Shown here: one piece after another, positions 16,986 through 24,634 of the stretch
Numbering within the stretch: position 1 is the stretch's first letter
How the letters are laid out: every line of letters starts with the position of its first letter
Origin: UBA2897 sp036733925
GTDB lineage: Bacteria; Bacillota; Negativicutes; Selenomonadales; Selenomonadaceae
Assembly: GCA_036733925.1 (NCBI GenBank)
Contig: DAIMZO010000016.1
Span: 1 to 49,085 of the forward strand
Length of the DNA: 49,085 nt
Reading direction: 5' to 3'
Notes under the pieces: generated by a model
Seen by the model: only the letters and a program-made list of their open reading frames with translations
Database searches by the model: none
Told to the model about the DNA's origin: nothing
Program-made: the position numbers and the translations under genes

Positions 16986-17014
16986 TTGACAAAGATATAA
17001 AAATGACCTATACT
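16986..17014 (+). promoter_or_regulatory. Consensus promoter of regulator 2
   Basis: TTGACA (16986-16991), a 17-base spacer and TATACT (17009-17014), reading toward the GntR gene at 17079. Confidence 0.8.
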
Positions 17015-17078
17015 AAGCGCAAGAACGAAAATACGAACCGCAATATTGCGGGAATTGCGTGGAAAAAGGGCTTATGCT

Positions 17079-17771
17079 ATGAAGAAATATCAAATGGTGG
17101 CAGATGCCATCCGGAGAGACATTCACGACGGGATTTATCCTGCGGGATCGAAGCTGCCGAAAGCCGATGCACTCTGCGATTCCTATCAAGTCAGCATCAT
17201 CACGGTCAAACGTGCCATGGATGAGCTCGAGGCGCAGGGGCTGATTGTCAAGCGCCGCGGGACGGGCACCTTTGTCAAGGAGCTGCGGCCGCGAGAGCTC
17301 GAGCATCTGAGTCAGGCCGCGCCGGGTGCCCGCCTGCCCGCACATGGCGTCCGGGTCCTGCACTTCAAGGTGCGGCATCCCAGTCCGGACATCGCGGAGA
17401 AGCTTATGCTCTCGACGCAGGACTTCGTCTACGATATCCGCCGGACCTATCCGCAGGACAAGAAAACCTCCGTCATCGAGTCACTCAAGATTCCGACCCT
17501 GCTTTTCCCGAAAATGCGGGAGCACACGGCGACGCAGTCCCTCGACGCCTATATTGAAAAAGAGCTCAAAATCAAGCTCCAGTCCTCCCACTACAGCATC
17601 AGCGCGCGCATGCTGACCGAGGAGGAGCGGTCCATCCTGCAGCTCACCAGCCAGCAGCCGGCCCTCGAGGTCAGCACAATCCAGTACCTCATCAGCGGCA
17701 GCCCCTGCCTCTACGCCAACGCCGTAATCTGCGGCCAGAACGCCTCCATGCACACCGTATCCCTGCACTGA
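17079..17771 (+). CDS. GntR/HutC-family transcriptional regulator (copy 2)
   Basis: A 230-residue paralogue of the regulator at 10260. The winged-helix part is closely similar (the blocks TVKRAMDELEAQGLIVKRRG and GTFVKEL recur), while the UTRA domain is more diverged, as expected for related DNA targets with different effectors. ATG 17079 is used because it matches the start of the paralogue and has AAAGGG eight bases upstream; the earlier TTG in frame has no support. It is divergent from the porin operon and shares a 260-base regulatory spacer with it, so it is the best candidate for that operon's regulator. Confidence 0.88.
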   Translation: MKKYQMVADAIRRDIHDGIYPAGSKLPKADALCDSYQVSIITVKRAMDELEAQGLIVKRRGTGTFVKELRPRELEHLSQAAPGARLPAHGVRVLHFKVRHPSPDIAEKLMLSTQDFVYDIRRTYPQDKKTSVIESLKIPTLLFPKMREHTATQSLDAYIEKELKIKLQSSHYSISARMLTEEERSILQLTSQQPALEVSTIQYLISGSPCLYANAVICGQNASMHTVSLH

Positions 17772-17792
17772 CGCAAAAAAAATCGCACACAA

Positions 17793-17837
17793 AAAAGCAG
17801 AACCGTTACAGCAGCAATTCGCAACGGTTCTGCTTTT
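17793..17837. terminator. Bidirectional terminator after regulator 2
   Basis: A 15-bp perfect stem (arms 17793-17807 and 17823-17837, AAAAGCAGAACCGTT and its complement) with a 15-base loop and T-rich flanks on both sides lies between converging genes. Confidence 0.75.
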
Positions 17838-17863
17838 CTTTTCAAACTTCCGTTTTCAGCAGT

Positions 17864-18220
17864 TCATTCCAAGTCCTCGTGAACCTCGGTGAAATAGATG
17901 ACGGTTACGGTATCGTCGGGCTGGATGCGGCGTTTGTGCATGCGCTCGAAATCCGCGATAAGTTCTTCTTTCGTGTTGATGCCCGGATCCTGATGGTCGA
18001 GATCCTCTGTCGAGAGCGTGTCGATGGTCTTGACGCGGACTTTGTCGAGGAAGGCCGTATAGAGCTTATGCTTCGGCTCGTACTTCTTGCCCGCCGTGAT
18101 CCAGACGATGGAATTCTGCTTGTAGTCATGGCTCACATCGCCAAGGCGGATTGTGCAGTCCTTCGTGCGTTCCATGAGCATTTTTTTATGCTTCGAAGAG
18201 AAAAAATTCAATGCCATCAT
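17864..18220 (-). CDS. Small ASCH/PUA-like protein
   Basis: A 118-residue protein. TKDCTIRLGDVSHDYKQNSIVWIT followed by a KVRVKTIDTLSTEDLDHQDPG segment and a late VTVIYFTEV strand fits the ASCH/PUA-like beta-barrel pattern, whose members bind RNA or modified bases. The match is by pattern only. GGGGA lies nine bases before the ATG at 18220, and a second ATG follows at once at 18217. It stands alone between a terminator and a 312-base spacer. No function is proposed beyond possible nucleic-acid binding. Confidence 0.5.
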   Translation of the reverse strand: MMALNFFSSKHKKMLMERTKDCTIRLGDVSHDYKQNSIVWITAGKKYEPKHKLYTAFLDKVRVKTIDTLSTEDLDHQDPGINTKEELIADFERMHKRRIQPDDTVTVIYFTEVHEDLE

Positions 18221-18532
18221 AGTGCAACATCCCCTGTCTTTGATTTCCAAGCCGGAACCCCATAAAAACCGGTTGTTCGCGTTTTCTGCGGGATTCTGGC
18301 GTCTTTCACTCGCTTTACACGCTTTATATTCGCCTCAATATGTCGGTATTCCTTCTTTTTTCTTCGATTTCGTACAGAAAACAGAATATGGCACCACAAG
18401 GATATCCGGATACCGTCCGGTGCCTGGCGGCCAAAGACGGTATCCCTTGCTTTTCGCGGGCGCAAGAGCTAAAATGAAGGTACGGATTTCTTCAACCGTC
18501 TAACCATCAGGAAATCCGAGCAGGGAGTTTTT
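18221..18532. other. Intergenic spacer between the ASCH-like gene and the MFS gene
   Basis: About 310 bases with no convincing ORF. A weak promoter-like pair for the MFS gene is visible (TTGCTT at 18447, 17 bases, TAAAAT at 18470). No tRNA, riboswitch or strong dyad was recognised. Confidence 0.5.
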
Positions 18533-19726
18533 ATGCATTTACCGAATCAGAAATATCTCTATATGCTGTGTCTCGGGCATTTCAGCGTCGACATCAATAG
18601 CGGATCGCTTCCGGCGCTGCTGCCGTTCTTCGTATCGAATTATGGGATGAACTACGCGGATATCGCCGGCATCATGTTCGGCTATTCGTTCCTCTCGTCC
18701 CTCGTGCAGCCGGCGTTCGGCTACTTCGCGGACAAGGGCTCCCGGCAGTGGTTCATGGTGCTCGGCATCCTGATGACGTCCCTCGCCTTCGCCGTGCTCG
18801 GCTTTGTGCAGAGCTACTGGGGCATCTTCGCGTTCGCGGTCATCATGGGCATCGGCTCATCGATTTTCCACCCCGAGGGCGCGCGCAATGTCACGGCGGT
18901 CTCCGGCAAGGAAAAGGGCAAGGCCGTCAGCATCTTCAGCGTCGGCGGCAATGCCGGTTTCGGCCTCGGCCCGCTGCTGATTGTCTTCCTCGTCTCGGCC
19001 TTCGGCATGCACGGCACGCTGTTCTACGGCTTCATGGGACTCGTCCTTGCCGGAATCATCGGCCTATCCATCCCGGCCATCCGCAGGGCAGGACAAACTG
19101 CTGCGGCGGAGGAATCCGTTGCCGAAGGCAACGTAGAGACAACGCCTGCGCCGGTTGCGAGGAATGACTGGCCGGCTTTCGGCAAGCTGTTCCTGTCCAT
19201 TTTCTTCTGCTCGACGCTGATGACCGGCATCAACAGTTTCCTGCCGATGTTCTGCATCACGACGCTCGGCACATCGAATGCTGCCGGCTCCGCGACTCTC
19301 TCGATCTTCGCCTTGATGGGCATTGCCGCGACGCTCATCGGCGGCTGGCTTGCCGACCGGCACGGCTACGTCAACACGATGCGGCTCTGCTGCTGGGTCG
19401 CGGTTCCGGTCTTCGCCGTCATCGCGTTCTCCGGCAGCATCTACGCCATCTACGCAATGCTGATTCCGCTGTCGCTCGCGCTGCGCGGGCAGTACTCCTC
19501 GACCGTCGTGCTCGGGCAGAGCTACCTGTCGAAAAACGTCGGCTTCGCCTCCGGTATCACGCTCGGCGTCTCATTCAGCATCGGCGGCATCGTTGTGCCG
19601 TTCCTCGGCCACTATGCGGACGCGTTCGGCATCCAGTCCCTGTTCACGCTGCTCGTCGTGTTCTCTGTGCTCGGCGCGCTCGCGACCATGCTCCTGCCGA
19701 AGCACAGCAACGCACAGGATCTATGA
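18533..19726 (+). CDS. MFS transporter, fosmidomycin-resistance (Fsr) type
   Basis: A 397-residue major-facilitator protein with about 12 membrane segments. The opening block (YLYMLCLGHFSVDINSGSLPALLPFF) is characteristic of the Fsr family, followed by the loop-2 motif GYFADKGSRQW and a second-half GGWLADRHGYVNT. A charged, Ala-rich central loop separates the two six-helix halves. Known Fsr proteins export fosmidomycin, but homologues in gut and rumen bacteria may have other natural substrates. GGGAG precedes the ATG by 5 bases. It is a single-gene unit closed by a strong terminator. Confidence 0.85.
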   Translation: MHLPNQKYLYMLCLGHFSVDINSGSLPALLPFFVSNYGMNYADIAGIMFGYSFLSSLVQPAFGYFADKGSRQWFMVLGILMTSLAFAVLGFVQSYWGIFAFAVIMGIGSSIFHPEGARNVTAVSGKEKGKAVSIFSVGGNAGFGLGPLLIVFLVSAFGMHGTLFYGFMGLVLAGIIGLSIPAIRRAGQTAAAEESVAEGNVETTPAPVARNDWPAFGKLFLSIFFCSTLMTGINSFLPMFCITTLGTSNAAGSATLSIFALMGIAATLIGGWLADRHGYVNTMRLCCWVAVPVFAVIAFSGSIYAIYAMLIPLSLALRGQYSSTVVLGQSYLSKNVGFASGITLGVSFSIGGIVVPFLGHYADAFGIQSLFTLLVVFSVLGALATMLLPKHSNAQDL

Positions 19727-19741
19727 CCCTATCTGCATGCA

Positions 19742-19787
19742 AAAAAGGTCACGAAGGAATCCTCATGGATTCCTTCGTGACCTTTTT
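19742..19787. terminator. Bidirectional terminator after the MFS gene
   Basis: A 21-bp perfect stem (arms 19742-19762 and 19767-19787) with a 4-base loop (TCAT), bounded by A5 and T5 runs, lies between converging genes. Confidence 0.9.
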
Positions 19788-19799
19788 CTTTTCTCATCT

Positions 19800-20984
19800 T
19801 CAAAGCATGGCGTGCAGGCGCTCGCCGTCGATCTTGCCGCGGTCGTTGAGCGGCAGCTCGTCGACGAAAAAGATGCAATCCGGCATCGCCTCCGGCCGGA
19901 TAGAGTGACGGACGCGCTGACGGATCTCCCGCTCGTCTGCGCCACGTTCCTTGACCAGCCAGACAACCGCGCCGTTGCCGCGCACCTCATCGGCAATCGG
20001 CAGCGCCGCGGCGTCGAGGATGCCCGGGATTGCTTTGAGCCGCGAGGTCAGCTTCAGCAGGTTCAGCTTGAACCCGCCTTTATTGACCATCGCTGTCCGG
20101 CGCCCATAGAACAGGAGTTCCCCCTTCTCGTTGAATGCGCCGCAGTCCTGCACGCTGAAAGGCATGGCGGCCCCGCTCACATGATAGGGCGTATCCACAT
20201 AGATCAGCCCGTCGCGGATGCTGACATCGACGCCCGGGAACGGCTTGCCAAGATTTTCCGGCGGACGGTCTGGATTCTCGACCACCGCATAGGTGATGAA
20301 ATTCAGCTCGCTTGCGCCATAGTAGAGGATCAGCTGCGCGTTCGGCAGCATGTTTTGGAGCGCCCGGATCACGGGCGGCGACAGGAGCTGCGAACCCGTG
20401 AAAAGCGAAGATACCGCAGGGAACGTTTCCTTCCCGTGCAGCGCCTTCACGAGCAGGGTCAGTTTCGAAGGAATCAGGTAGATCACGTTCACGGCGTAAC
20501 GATTCATGAGCGCCGCCCAGTGATGGCAGCGCAGCACGTCGCTCATGATCGTGGTGCCGCCGGCAAAAAGGACGGAGAGCAGTGTGTTGAGGTTCCCCGT
20601 GAAGCTCAGCGACCCTTGCTGGAAAAGCTTCGTGTCCTCCGGAATGCGGAGAATCTCATTTGCCGTTGGGAAGAATCCGGCCCAGCTGTCATAAGTCCGG
20701 TACATGACCTTCGGCGTACCGGTAGAGCCAGAGCTCAGGACGCCCATCACATCCGCCTCCGCATGCGGGCGCGGCGGCAGCTCGGTCATCTGCATATCAT
20801 CCTCGTCGCTGCCATACGTCCAGAGCGCCTGCAACGCGTTATGCCCGAGGATATCCCGAAGCTCCCGCTGCAGGCCTTTATGCGCGAGGGTCGGGCGTAC
20901 GCCCAGTTTCTGCAAGGCGAAAAATGCGGCGAGCTGGCGCGCGATGCCCTGTGCCAACACGAGCACATCCCAGCCCGCCTCCAC
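19800..20984 (-). CDS. AMP-forming acyl-CoA synthetase/ligase, N-terminally truncated (YhfT-like context)
   Basis: An adenylate-forming enzyme. Seen: the P-loop-like GVLSSGSTGTPKVMYRT, the acyl-pocket motif LYYGASELNFI, a C-terminal A8/A10 region with FYGRRTAMVNKGGFK and the catalytic Lys of LPLNDRGKIDGERL. The ORF starts at GTG 20984, but homology clearly extends upstream in the same frame to about 21047 (VYNYETFLAESDALAARV), where it runs into the thiolase in another frame with no start codon of its own. Roughly 30-40 N-terminal residues expected in the family are missing. In Bacillus subtilis the BirA-regulated yhfS-yhfT-yhfU set pairs a thiolase, an AMP ligase and a BioY, the same trio as here. 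Confidence 0.75.
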   Translation of the reverse strand: MEAGWDVLVLAQGIARQLAAFFALQKLGVRPTLAHKGLQRELRDILGHNALQALWTYGSDEDDMQMTELPPRPHAEADVMGVLSSGSTGTPKVMYRTYDSWAGFFPTANEILRIPEDTKLFQQGSLSFTGNLNTLLSVLFAGGTTIMSDVLRCHHWAALMNRYAVNVIYLIPSKLTLLVKALHGKETFPAVSSLFTGSQLLSPPVIRALQNMLPNAQLILYYGASELNFITYAVVENPDRPPENLGKPFPGVDVSIRDGLIYVDTPYHVSGAAMPFSVQDCGAFNEKGELLFYGRRTAMVNKGGFKLNLLKLTSRLKAIPGILDAAALPIADEVRGNGAVVWLVKERGADEREIRQRVRHSIRPEAMPDCIFFVDELPLNDRGKIDGERLHAML

Positions 20985-21046
20985 ACGGGATGAGACGCGG
21001 GCCGCAAGCGCATCGCTCTCCGCGAGGAACGTCTCATAGTTATAGA

Positions 21047-21643
21047 CGGATGTCCGTAGGCCAGCGCCCCGCCGAACCGGTTGTACCGCTCGACGAGTTT
21101 CGGATACCGCCGCGCAAAGAGCACGTCGATGACCGCGAAGGCCTCATTGAACTCGATGGCCGAGAGATCGCCAAAAAAAAGCCCCTGATGGCGCAATAAA
21201 GCCTCCGCGGTCCACTGTGCGCCGCGTGGGCTCTCCGATGGATTGCAGCCAAGCGCCGCCGTCCCGATGAGCTCCGCCTGCACCGGCAAACCGTATTTCT
21301 CGGCAAAGTTGCCCGAAACAAGCAGCACGAACGCCGCGCCGTCGTTGATCCGGCAAGCGTTGGCCGCGTTCAGCAGCGTTCCCTTGCTGAGGACCGGCGG
21401 CAGGCGGTCGATCAGCCTCTGGCTGATCCGCGTGTGCACGCCTTCATCCTTCGCATACGGACCGATTGGCAGGATGACATCTGAGAAAATCCCGCGCTCT
21501 GCGGCCCGGGCCGCACGCTGATATGAGCGGAGCACCCAGGCATCCATTTCGTCCTTCGTCACCTGTTCCGCCTCGATCACGGATTCTGCACCGTAGAGCA
21601 TCGTCTGCGGGCGCAGGCCGCCGACCAAAAAGACCTTTTCCAT
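21047..21643 (-). pseudogene. Thiolase (YhfS-like) remnant lacking the catalytic Cys region and the C-terminus
   Basis: The start MEKVFLVGGLR is a typical thiolase beginning, but the next residues (PQTMLYGAESVIEAEQVTKDEMDA) belong near residue 170 of a normal thiolase (the MG.TAE..REEQD block). About 150 residues, including the active-site Cys, are absent. The rest runs normally (NACRINDGAA, IEFNEAFAV) to GGALAYGHP at 21047, where the catalytic GHP.G.SG loop should continue. Instead the DNA passes directly into the ligase gene in a different frame, and the thiolase frame drifts to a stop at 20786. Either two deletions made a pseudogene or the assembly collapsed here. Confidence 0.8.
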
Positions 21644-21652
21644 AAACCGGCC

Positions 21653-22198
21653 TTAACGCATGGAACGGTTGATCTTGACGCCGAGGAATGCCGCGAGCAG
21701 GCATTTCAGGACGTCGCCCGGGATATACGGCAAGACAGCCATGATGAAGCCCTGATACCAGGTAATGTCCATGACCTGCACCATCTGCAGGATGCCGCCG
21801 AGATCCGTCACCGTGATGCCGATGAAGATATCCAGCAGCGCATAACGCTTGAAGTCCGGCGTATCGCCTTTGAGCGCACTGAGGAGCGGGAATGCGATCA
21901 GCCATGCCCAGATATAGCCGCCCGTCGGGCCGAAAAGCTTGCCGAGTCCCGCCGTTCCACCGACGAAGACCGGCACACCCGCCGCACCGATCAGCACATA
22001 GGCACCAATCACCATCAGCGTCTGCTTCGGCGTCAGAACAAAAGCCGTGACGCCGAGCGCAAGCGTCAATGCCGTCACCATGCCAGGGGTGAACGGCAGC
22101 GGGAATGCAATATAGGCCGTCACGCAGCAGAACGCCAGGCAGAGCGCCATTTTCGTCAGGTCACGCGTCTGGTTCAAAGATTGTTTTGTCTCTTTCAA
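21653..22198 (-). CDS. bioY: Biotin transporter S component BioY
   Basis: A 181-residue, six-helix membrane protein with the BioY signature: ITAYIAFPLP-like opening (VTAYIAFPLPFTPG), AYVLIGAAGVPVF, the GPTGGYIWAW block and the ending LPYIPGDVLKCLLAA. BioY binds biotin, alone or with an ECF energising module. TTG 22198 is preferred (AGGAG eight bases upstream); GTG 22219, which overlaps the stop of a small upstream ORF as GTGA, is an alternative. It leads the damaged thiolase/ligase genes. The promoter region carries a BirA-like dyad. Confidence 0.9.
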   Translation of the reverse strand: MKETKQSLNQTRDLTKMALCLAFCCVTAYIAFPLPFTPGMVTALTLALGVTAFVLTPKQTLMVIGAYVLIGAAGVPVFVGGTAGLGKLFGPTGGYIWAWLIAFPLLSALKGDTPDFKRYALLDIFIGITVTDLGGILQMVQVMDITWYQGFIMAVLPYIPGDVLKCLLAAFLGVKINRSMR

Positions 22199-22215
22199 GA
22201 TGTCTTCTCCTCTCA

Positions 22216-22326
22216 TCACTCGTTCTGTTCTTCTCGAGCAGAAATTTCCAGATGGATCGTCTCACCGGCAAAGGACGGGGTCGTAACTTTCAGCGCAGCA
22301 GTTGTCCGCGCCAAATCTCGAAACAT
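22216..22326 (-). CDS. Possible 36-residue small protein upstream of bioY
   Basis: An ORF of 36 codons with a near-perfect ribosome site (AGGAGG, 9 bases before the ATG) lies just downstream of the bioY promoter. It begins MFRDLARTTAALKV and ends EISAREEQNE. Its stop overlaps an in-frame GTG/ATG of bioY (GAGTGATG), so it could couple translation to bioY. No family is recognised. It may be a real small protein, a leader peptide or the remnant of a deleted gene. Confidence 0.5.
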   Translation of the reverse strand: MFRDLARTTAALKVTTPSFAGETIHLEISAREEQNE

Positions 22327-22352
22327 AGTAAAACGCCTCCTATACTTTCCCT

Positions 22353-22406
22353 ATTATAGGGAAAATCACAGGAGACGTCAACCTTATGTGTTTTTATAGG
22401 ATACAA
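22353..22406 (-). promoter_or_regulatory. bioY promoter overlapped by a BirA-like operator
   Basis: On the minus strand TTGACG (22381-22376), a 17-base spacer and TATAAT (22358-22353). The -35 lies inside the right half of a dyad, TTGTATCC (22406-22399), 15 bases, GGTTGACG (22383-22376), which resembles biotin-repressor sites (TTGTNAACC, about 15 bases, GGTTNACAA). The left half is imperfect. Overlap with the -35 is how BirA sites work in Firmicutes; binding is inference. Confidence 0.6.
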
Positions 22407-22442
22407 ATCCGCATTTTGTCATCATGGATGTCTAAACTGGAT

Positions 22443-23852
22443 TTACTCTTTACCCCACGCGAGGATGCCCTTGGTATCCCTGAGAACGTCCGCACGGAAC
22501 ACCGGATCCTTCCCCTCGGCTTTCTGCGCCGTGTAATCCTTCAGCGCGATATAGGCGCGCTTCGAGAGACGCGTGATGGCGTACAGGTTCGTCAGGCACA
22601 GGAAGCCCATGAAGAGGTCGGCGAGGTTCCAGACGAGTGTCAGCTCCGCCAGACAGCCGAACAAGACCATGAGCACAACGCCCGCGCGGAACAGATAGAG
22701 CCACAGGCGGGATTTCGCCTCAAAGAACGCGATGTTGATTTCGCCATAGTAATAGTTGCCAACGATCGAGCTGAACGCGAACATCAGAATCATGATGGAG
22801 ACGACCGCCGGTGCCAGCGCGCCGAAGATCGACGCGAGCGAAGCCTGCGCCAGCTCGATGCCCGTGAGCTTGCCGCCAATCGTATACTGGCCGGACAGCA
22901 GCACGATGAACGCAGTCGACGAGCAGACAATCCACGTATCCACGTAGACGCCGAAGGACTGCACGAGCCCCTGCTTGACCGGGTGGGAGACCTTCGCCGT
23001 CGCCGCCGCGTTCGGCACCGAGCCCTCGCCGGCCTCATTCGAGAACAGGCCGCGCTTGATGCCCGTGAGCACCGCCGTGCCGATACCGCCGCCAACCGCC
23101 GCCTGCGGGCAGAACGCATCATGGAAGATCAGCGCGAACATCGCGGGCACCTGCCCGATATGCAGGATGACCACTACGAGCGCGGTCAGGATATAGAGCC
23201 CCGCCATGATTGGCACGAGCCATTCCGTGAATTTCGCGATGCGTGTCATCCCTCCACAGATGACCAGCGCCGTCAGCACGCAAAGGAAAATCGCGGTCGC
23301 AATCGGGGCAAAGCCGAACGCCTTCTGCGCGGAGAGCGCAATCGTGTTCGCCTGCACCGATACGTAAATCAGGCCGAACGTCACCGAGATCAGGATGGCA
23401 AACAGCTTTGCAACGCCCGGCTGCCCCAATGCGTTCCGGATATAGTACGCCGGACCGCCATGGAACGTCCCGTTGCCGCGCGGCAATTTATAGATCTGCG
23501 CGAGCGTGCTCTCGACGAACCCCGTCGCGCACCCGATGAACGCGATGACCCACATCCAGAATACGGCGCCCGGGCCGCCCGTCACGATAGCGATGGCGAC
23601 GCCCGCGATATTGCCGACGCCCACGCGCGAAGCCGTGCTGACACAGAACGCCTGGAACGAACTGATCGTCCCGCCCGTCGTCTTCTTCCCGATGCCCTCC
23701 GTCAGGAGCCGCAGCATCTCCGGCAGCATCCGAACCTGCACGAACCTCGTCCGCAACGTGAAATAAAGTCCGCAGCCAATCAGAACCACAATCAGCACAT
23801 ACGACCAGAGCACCTCATTGATGGCCCCGACCGCACTGTTCAATACATCCAT
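22443..23852 (-). CDS. Sodium:amino-acid (alanine/glycine) symporter, AGCS family
   Basis: A 469-residue integral membrane protein with about 10-11 membrane helices. Family blocks seen: SYVLIVVLIGCGLYFTLRT near the start, VGVGNIAGVAIAIVTGGPGA (the AGCS signature, sodium and substrate site), GGPAYYIRN and FSNEAGEGSVPNAAA. Transports alanine, glycine or a similar small amino acid with sodium. AAGGAGAGGGG precedes the ATG. It lies between tag and the bioY promoter, all on the minus strand. Substrate choice within the family is not visible. Confidence 0.93.
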   Translation of the reverse strand: MDVLNSAVGAINEVLWSYVLIVVLIGCGLYFTLRTRFVQVRMLPEMLRLLTEGIGKKTTGGTISSFQAFCVSTASRVGVGNIAGVAIAIVTGGPGAVFWMWVIAFIGCATGFVESTLAQIYKLPRGNGTFHGGPAYYIRNALGQPGVAKLFAILISVTFGLIYVSVQANTIALSAQKAFGFAPIATAIFLCVLTALVICGGMTRIAKFTEWLVPIMAGLYILTALVVVILHIGQVPAMFALIFHDAFCPQAAVGGGIGTAVLTGIKRGLFSNEAGEGSVPNAAATAKVSHPVKQGLVQSFGVYVDTWIVCSSTAFIVLLSGQYTIGGKLTGIELAQASLASIFGALAPAVVSIMILMFAFSSIVGNYYYGEINIAFFEAKSRLWLYLFRAGVVLMVLFGCLAELTLVWNLADLFMGFLCLTNLYAITRLSKRAYIALKDYTAQKAEGKDPVFRADVLRDTKGILAWGKE

Positions 23853-23901
23853 AAAATTCCCCTCTCCTTAGCAAAAAAAGGATTGTGTCAAGATAATTGT
23901 G

Positions 23902-24486
23902 TCACCGGTGATGGTGCCCGTTGGGATACAGAAAGCAGTCTGGCTGATGGGCGTTGATGATGCCGACGGCCTGCAGGTAGGACTGGATGGTCGTAGAGCC
24001 GACGAATTTCATGCCCCGTTTCTTGAGGTCTTTCGATACGTTGTCGGAAAGCGGCGAGGTCGTAGAAACCGGATCATAGATGATTTGCCCGTCGGTCCAA
24101 TGCCAGAGATACGCCGCAAAGCTGTCGTACTCCTGCGCGATTTTCCGGAATATTTGGGCATCGTTGACCGCTGCCTCGATCTTGCGACGGTGCCGGATGA
24201 TCTCCGGATTCTTCACTAGCCGGTCGATATCGGCCTCCGTAAACGCACAGACGGCATCCAGATCAAAATCCGCGAAAGCCCGCCGGAATCCCTCTCTTTT
24301 ATTCAGCACGCACTCCCACGAAAGGCCTGCCTGAAAACATTCCAGCAGCAGAATTTCAAAAAGCTTCTGATCATCATGAACCGGCCGCCCCCATTCCTCA
24401 TCGTGATACTGCACATAGCGCTCATTCTTCGGATTTGCCCAGAGGCAGCGCGTTTTCCCATCTTTCCATGTTATTTGTTTTTCCAT
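23902..24486 (-). CDS. tag: DNA-3-methyladenine glycosylase I
   Basis: A 194-residue base-excision glycosylase. Seen: RCLWANPKNERYVQYHDEEWG, with the base-recognising Glu, then LLLECFQAGLSWECVLNKREGFRRAF, then FVGSTTIQSYLQAVGIINAH, with the zinc-ligand His and Cys of AHQPDC at the end. Removes N3-methyladenine from alkylated DNA. Length is normal. GGTGGAGC precedes the ATG. An extended -10 (TGGTATAAT on the minus strand, TATAAT hexamer at 24557-24552) lies about 65 bases upstream, so it is transcribed on its own or with the symporter gene. Confidence 0.95.
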   Translation of the reverse strand: MEKQITWKDGKTRCLWANPKNERYVQYHDEEWGRPVHDDQKLFEILLLECFQAGLSWECVLNKREGFRRAFADFDLDAVCAFTEADIDRLVKNPEIIRHRRKIEAAVNDAQIFRKIAQEYDSFAAYLWHWTDGQIIYDPVSTTSPLSDNVSKDLKKRGMKFVGSTTIQSYLQAVGIINAHQPDCFLYPNGHHHR

Positions 24487-24583
24487 TTTGCTCCACCTAT
24501 TTTCTCCCGCTCATGGGGAGATATTCCCTATTTCCGTGATGTCGGCTTTTATTATACCAAACCATACGGATAAAAGCGAAAAA

Positions 24584-24620
24584 GAAAAGGTTCTGTGCCA
24601 CTTTGGTGCAGAACCTTTTC
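24584..24620 (-). terminator. Terminator of the purine operon
   Basis: A 17-bp stem (arms 24584-24600 and 24604-24620, GAAAAGGTTCTG core, one G-U and one mismatch) followed on the minus strand by TTTTCTTTTT. It lies 15 bases beyond the purD stop. Confidence 0.85.
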
Positions 24621-24634
24621 TTATCTCTGGTCTG

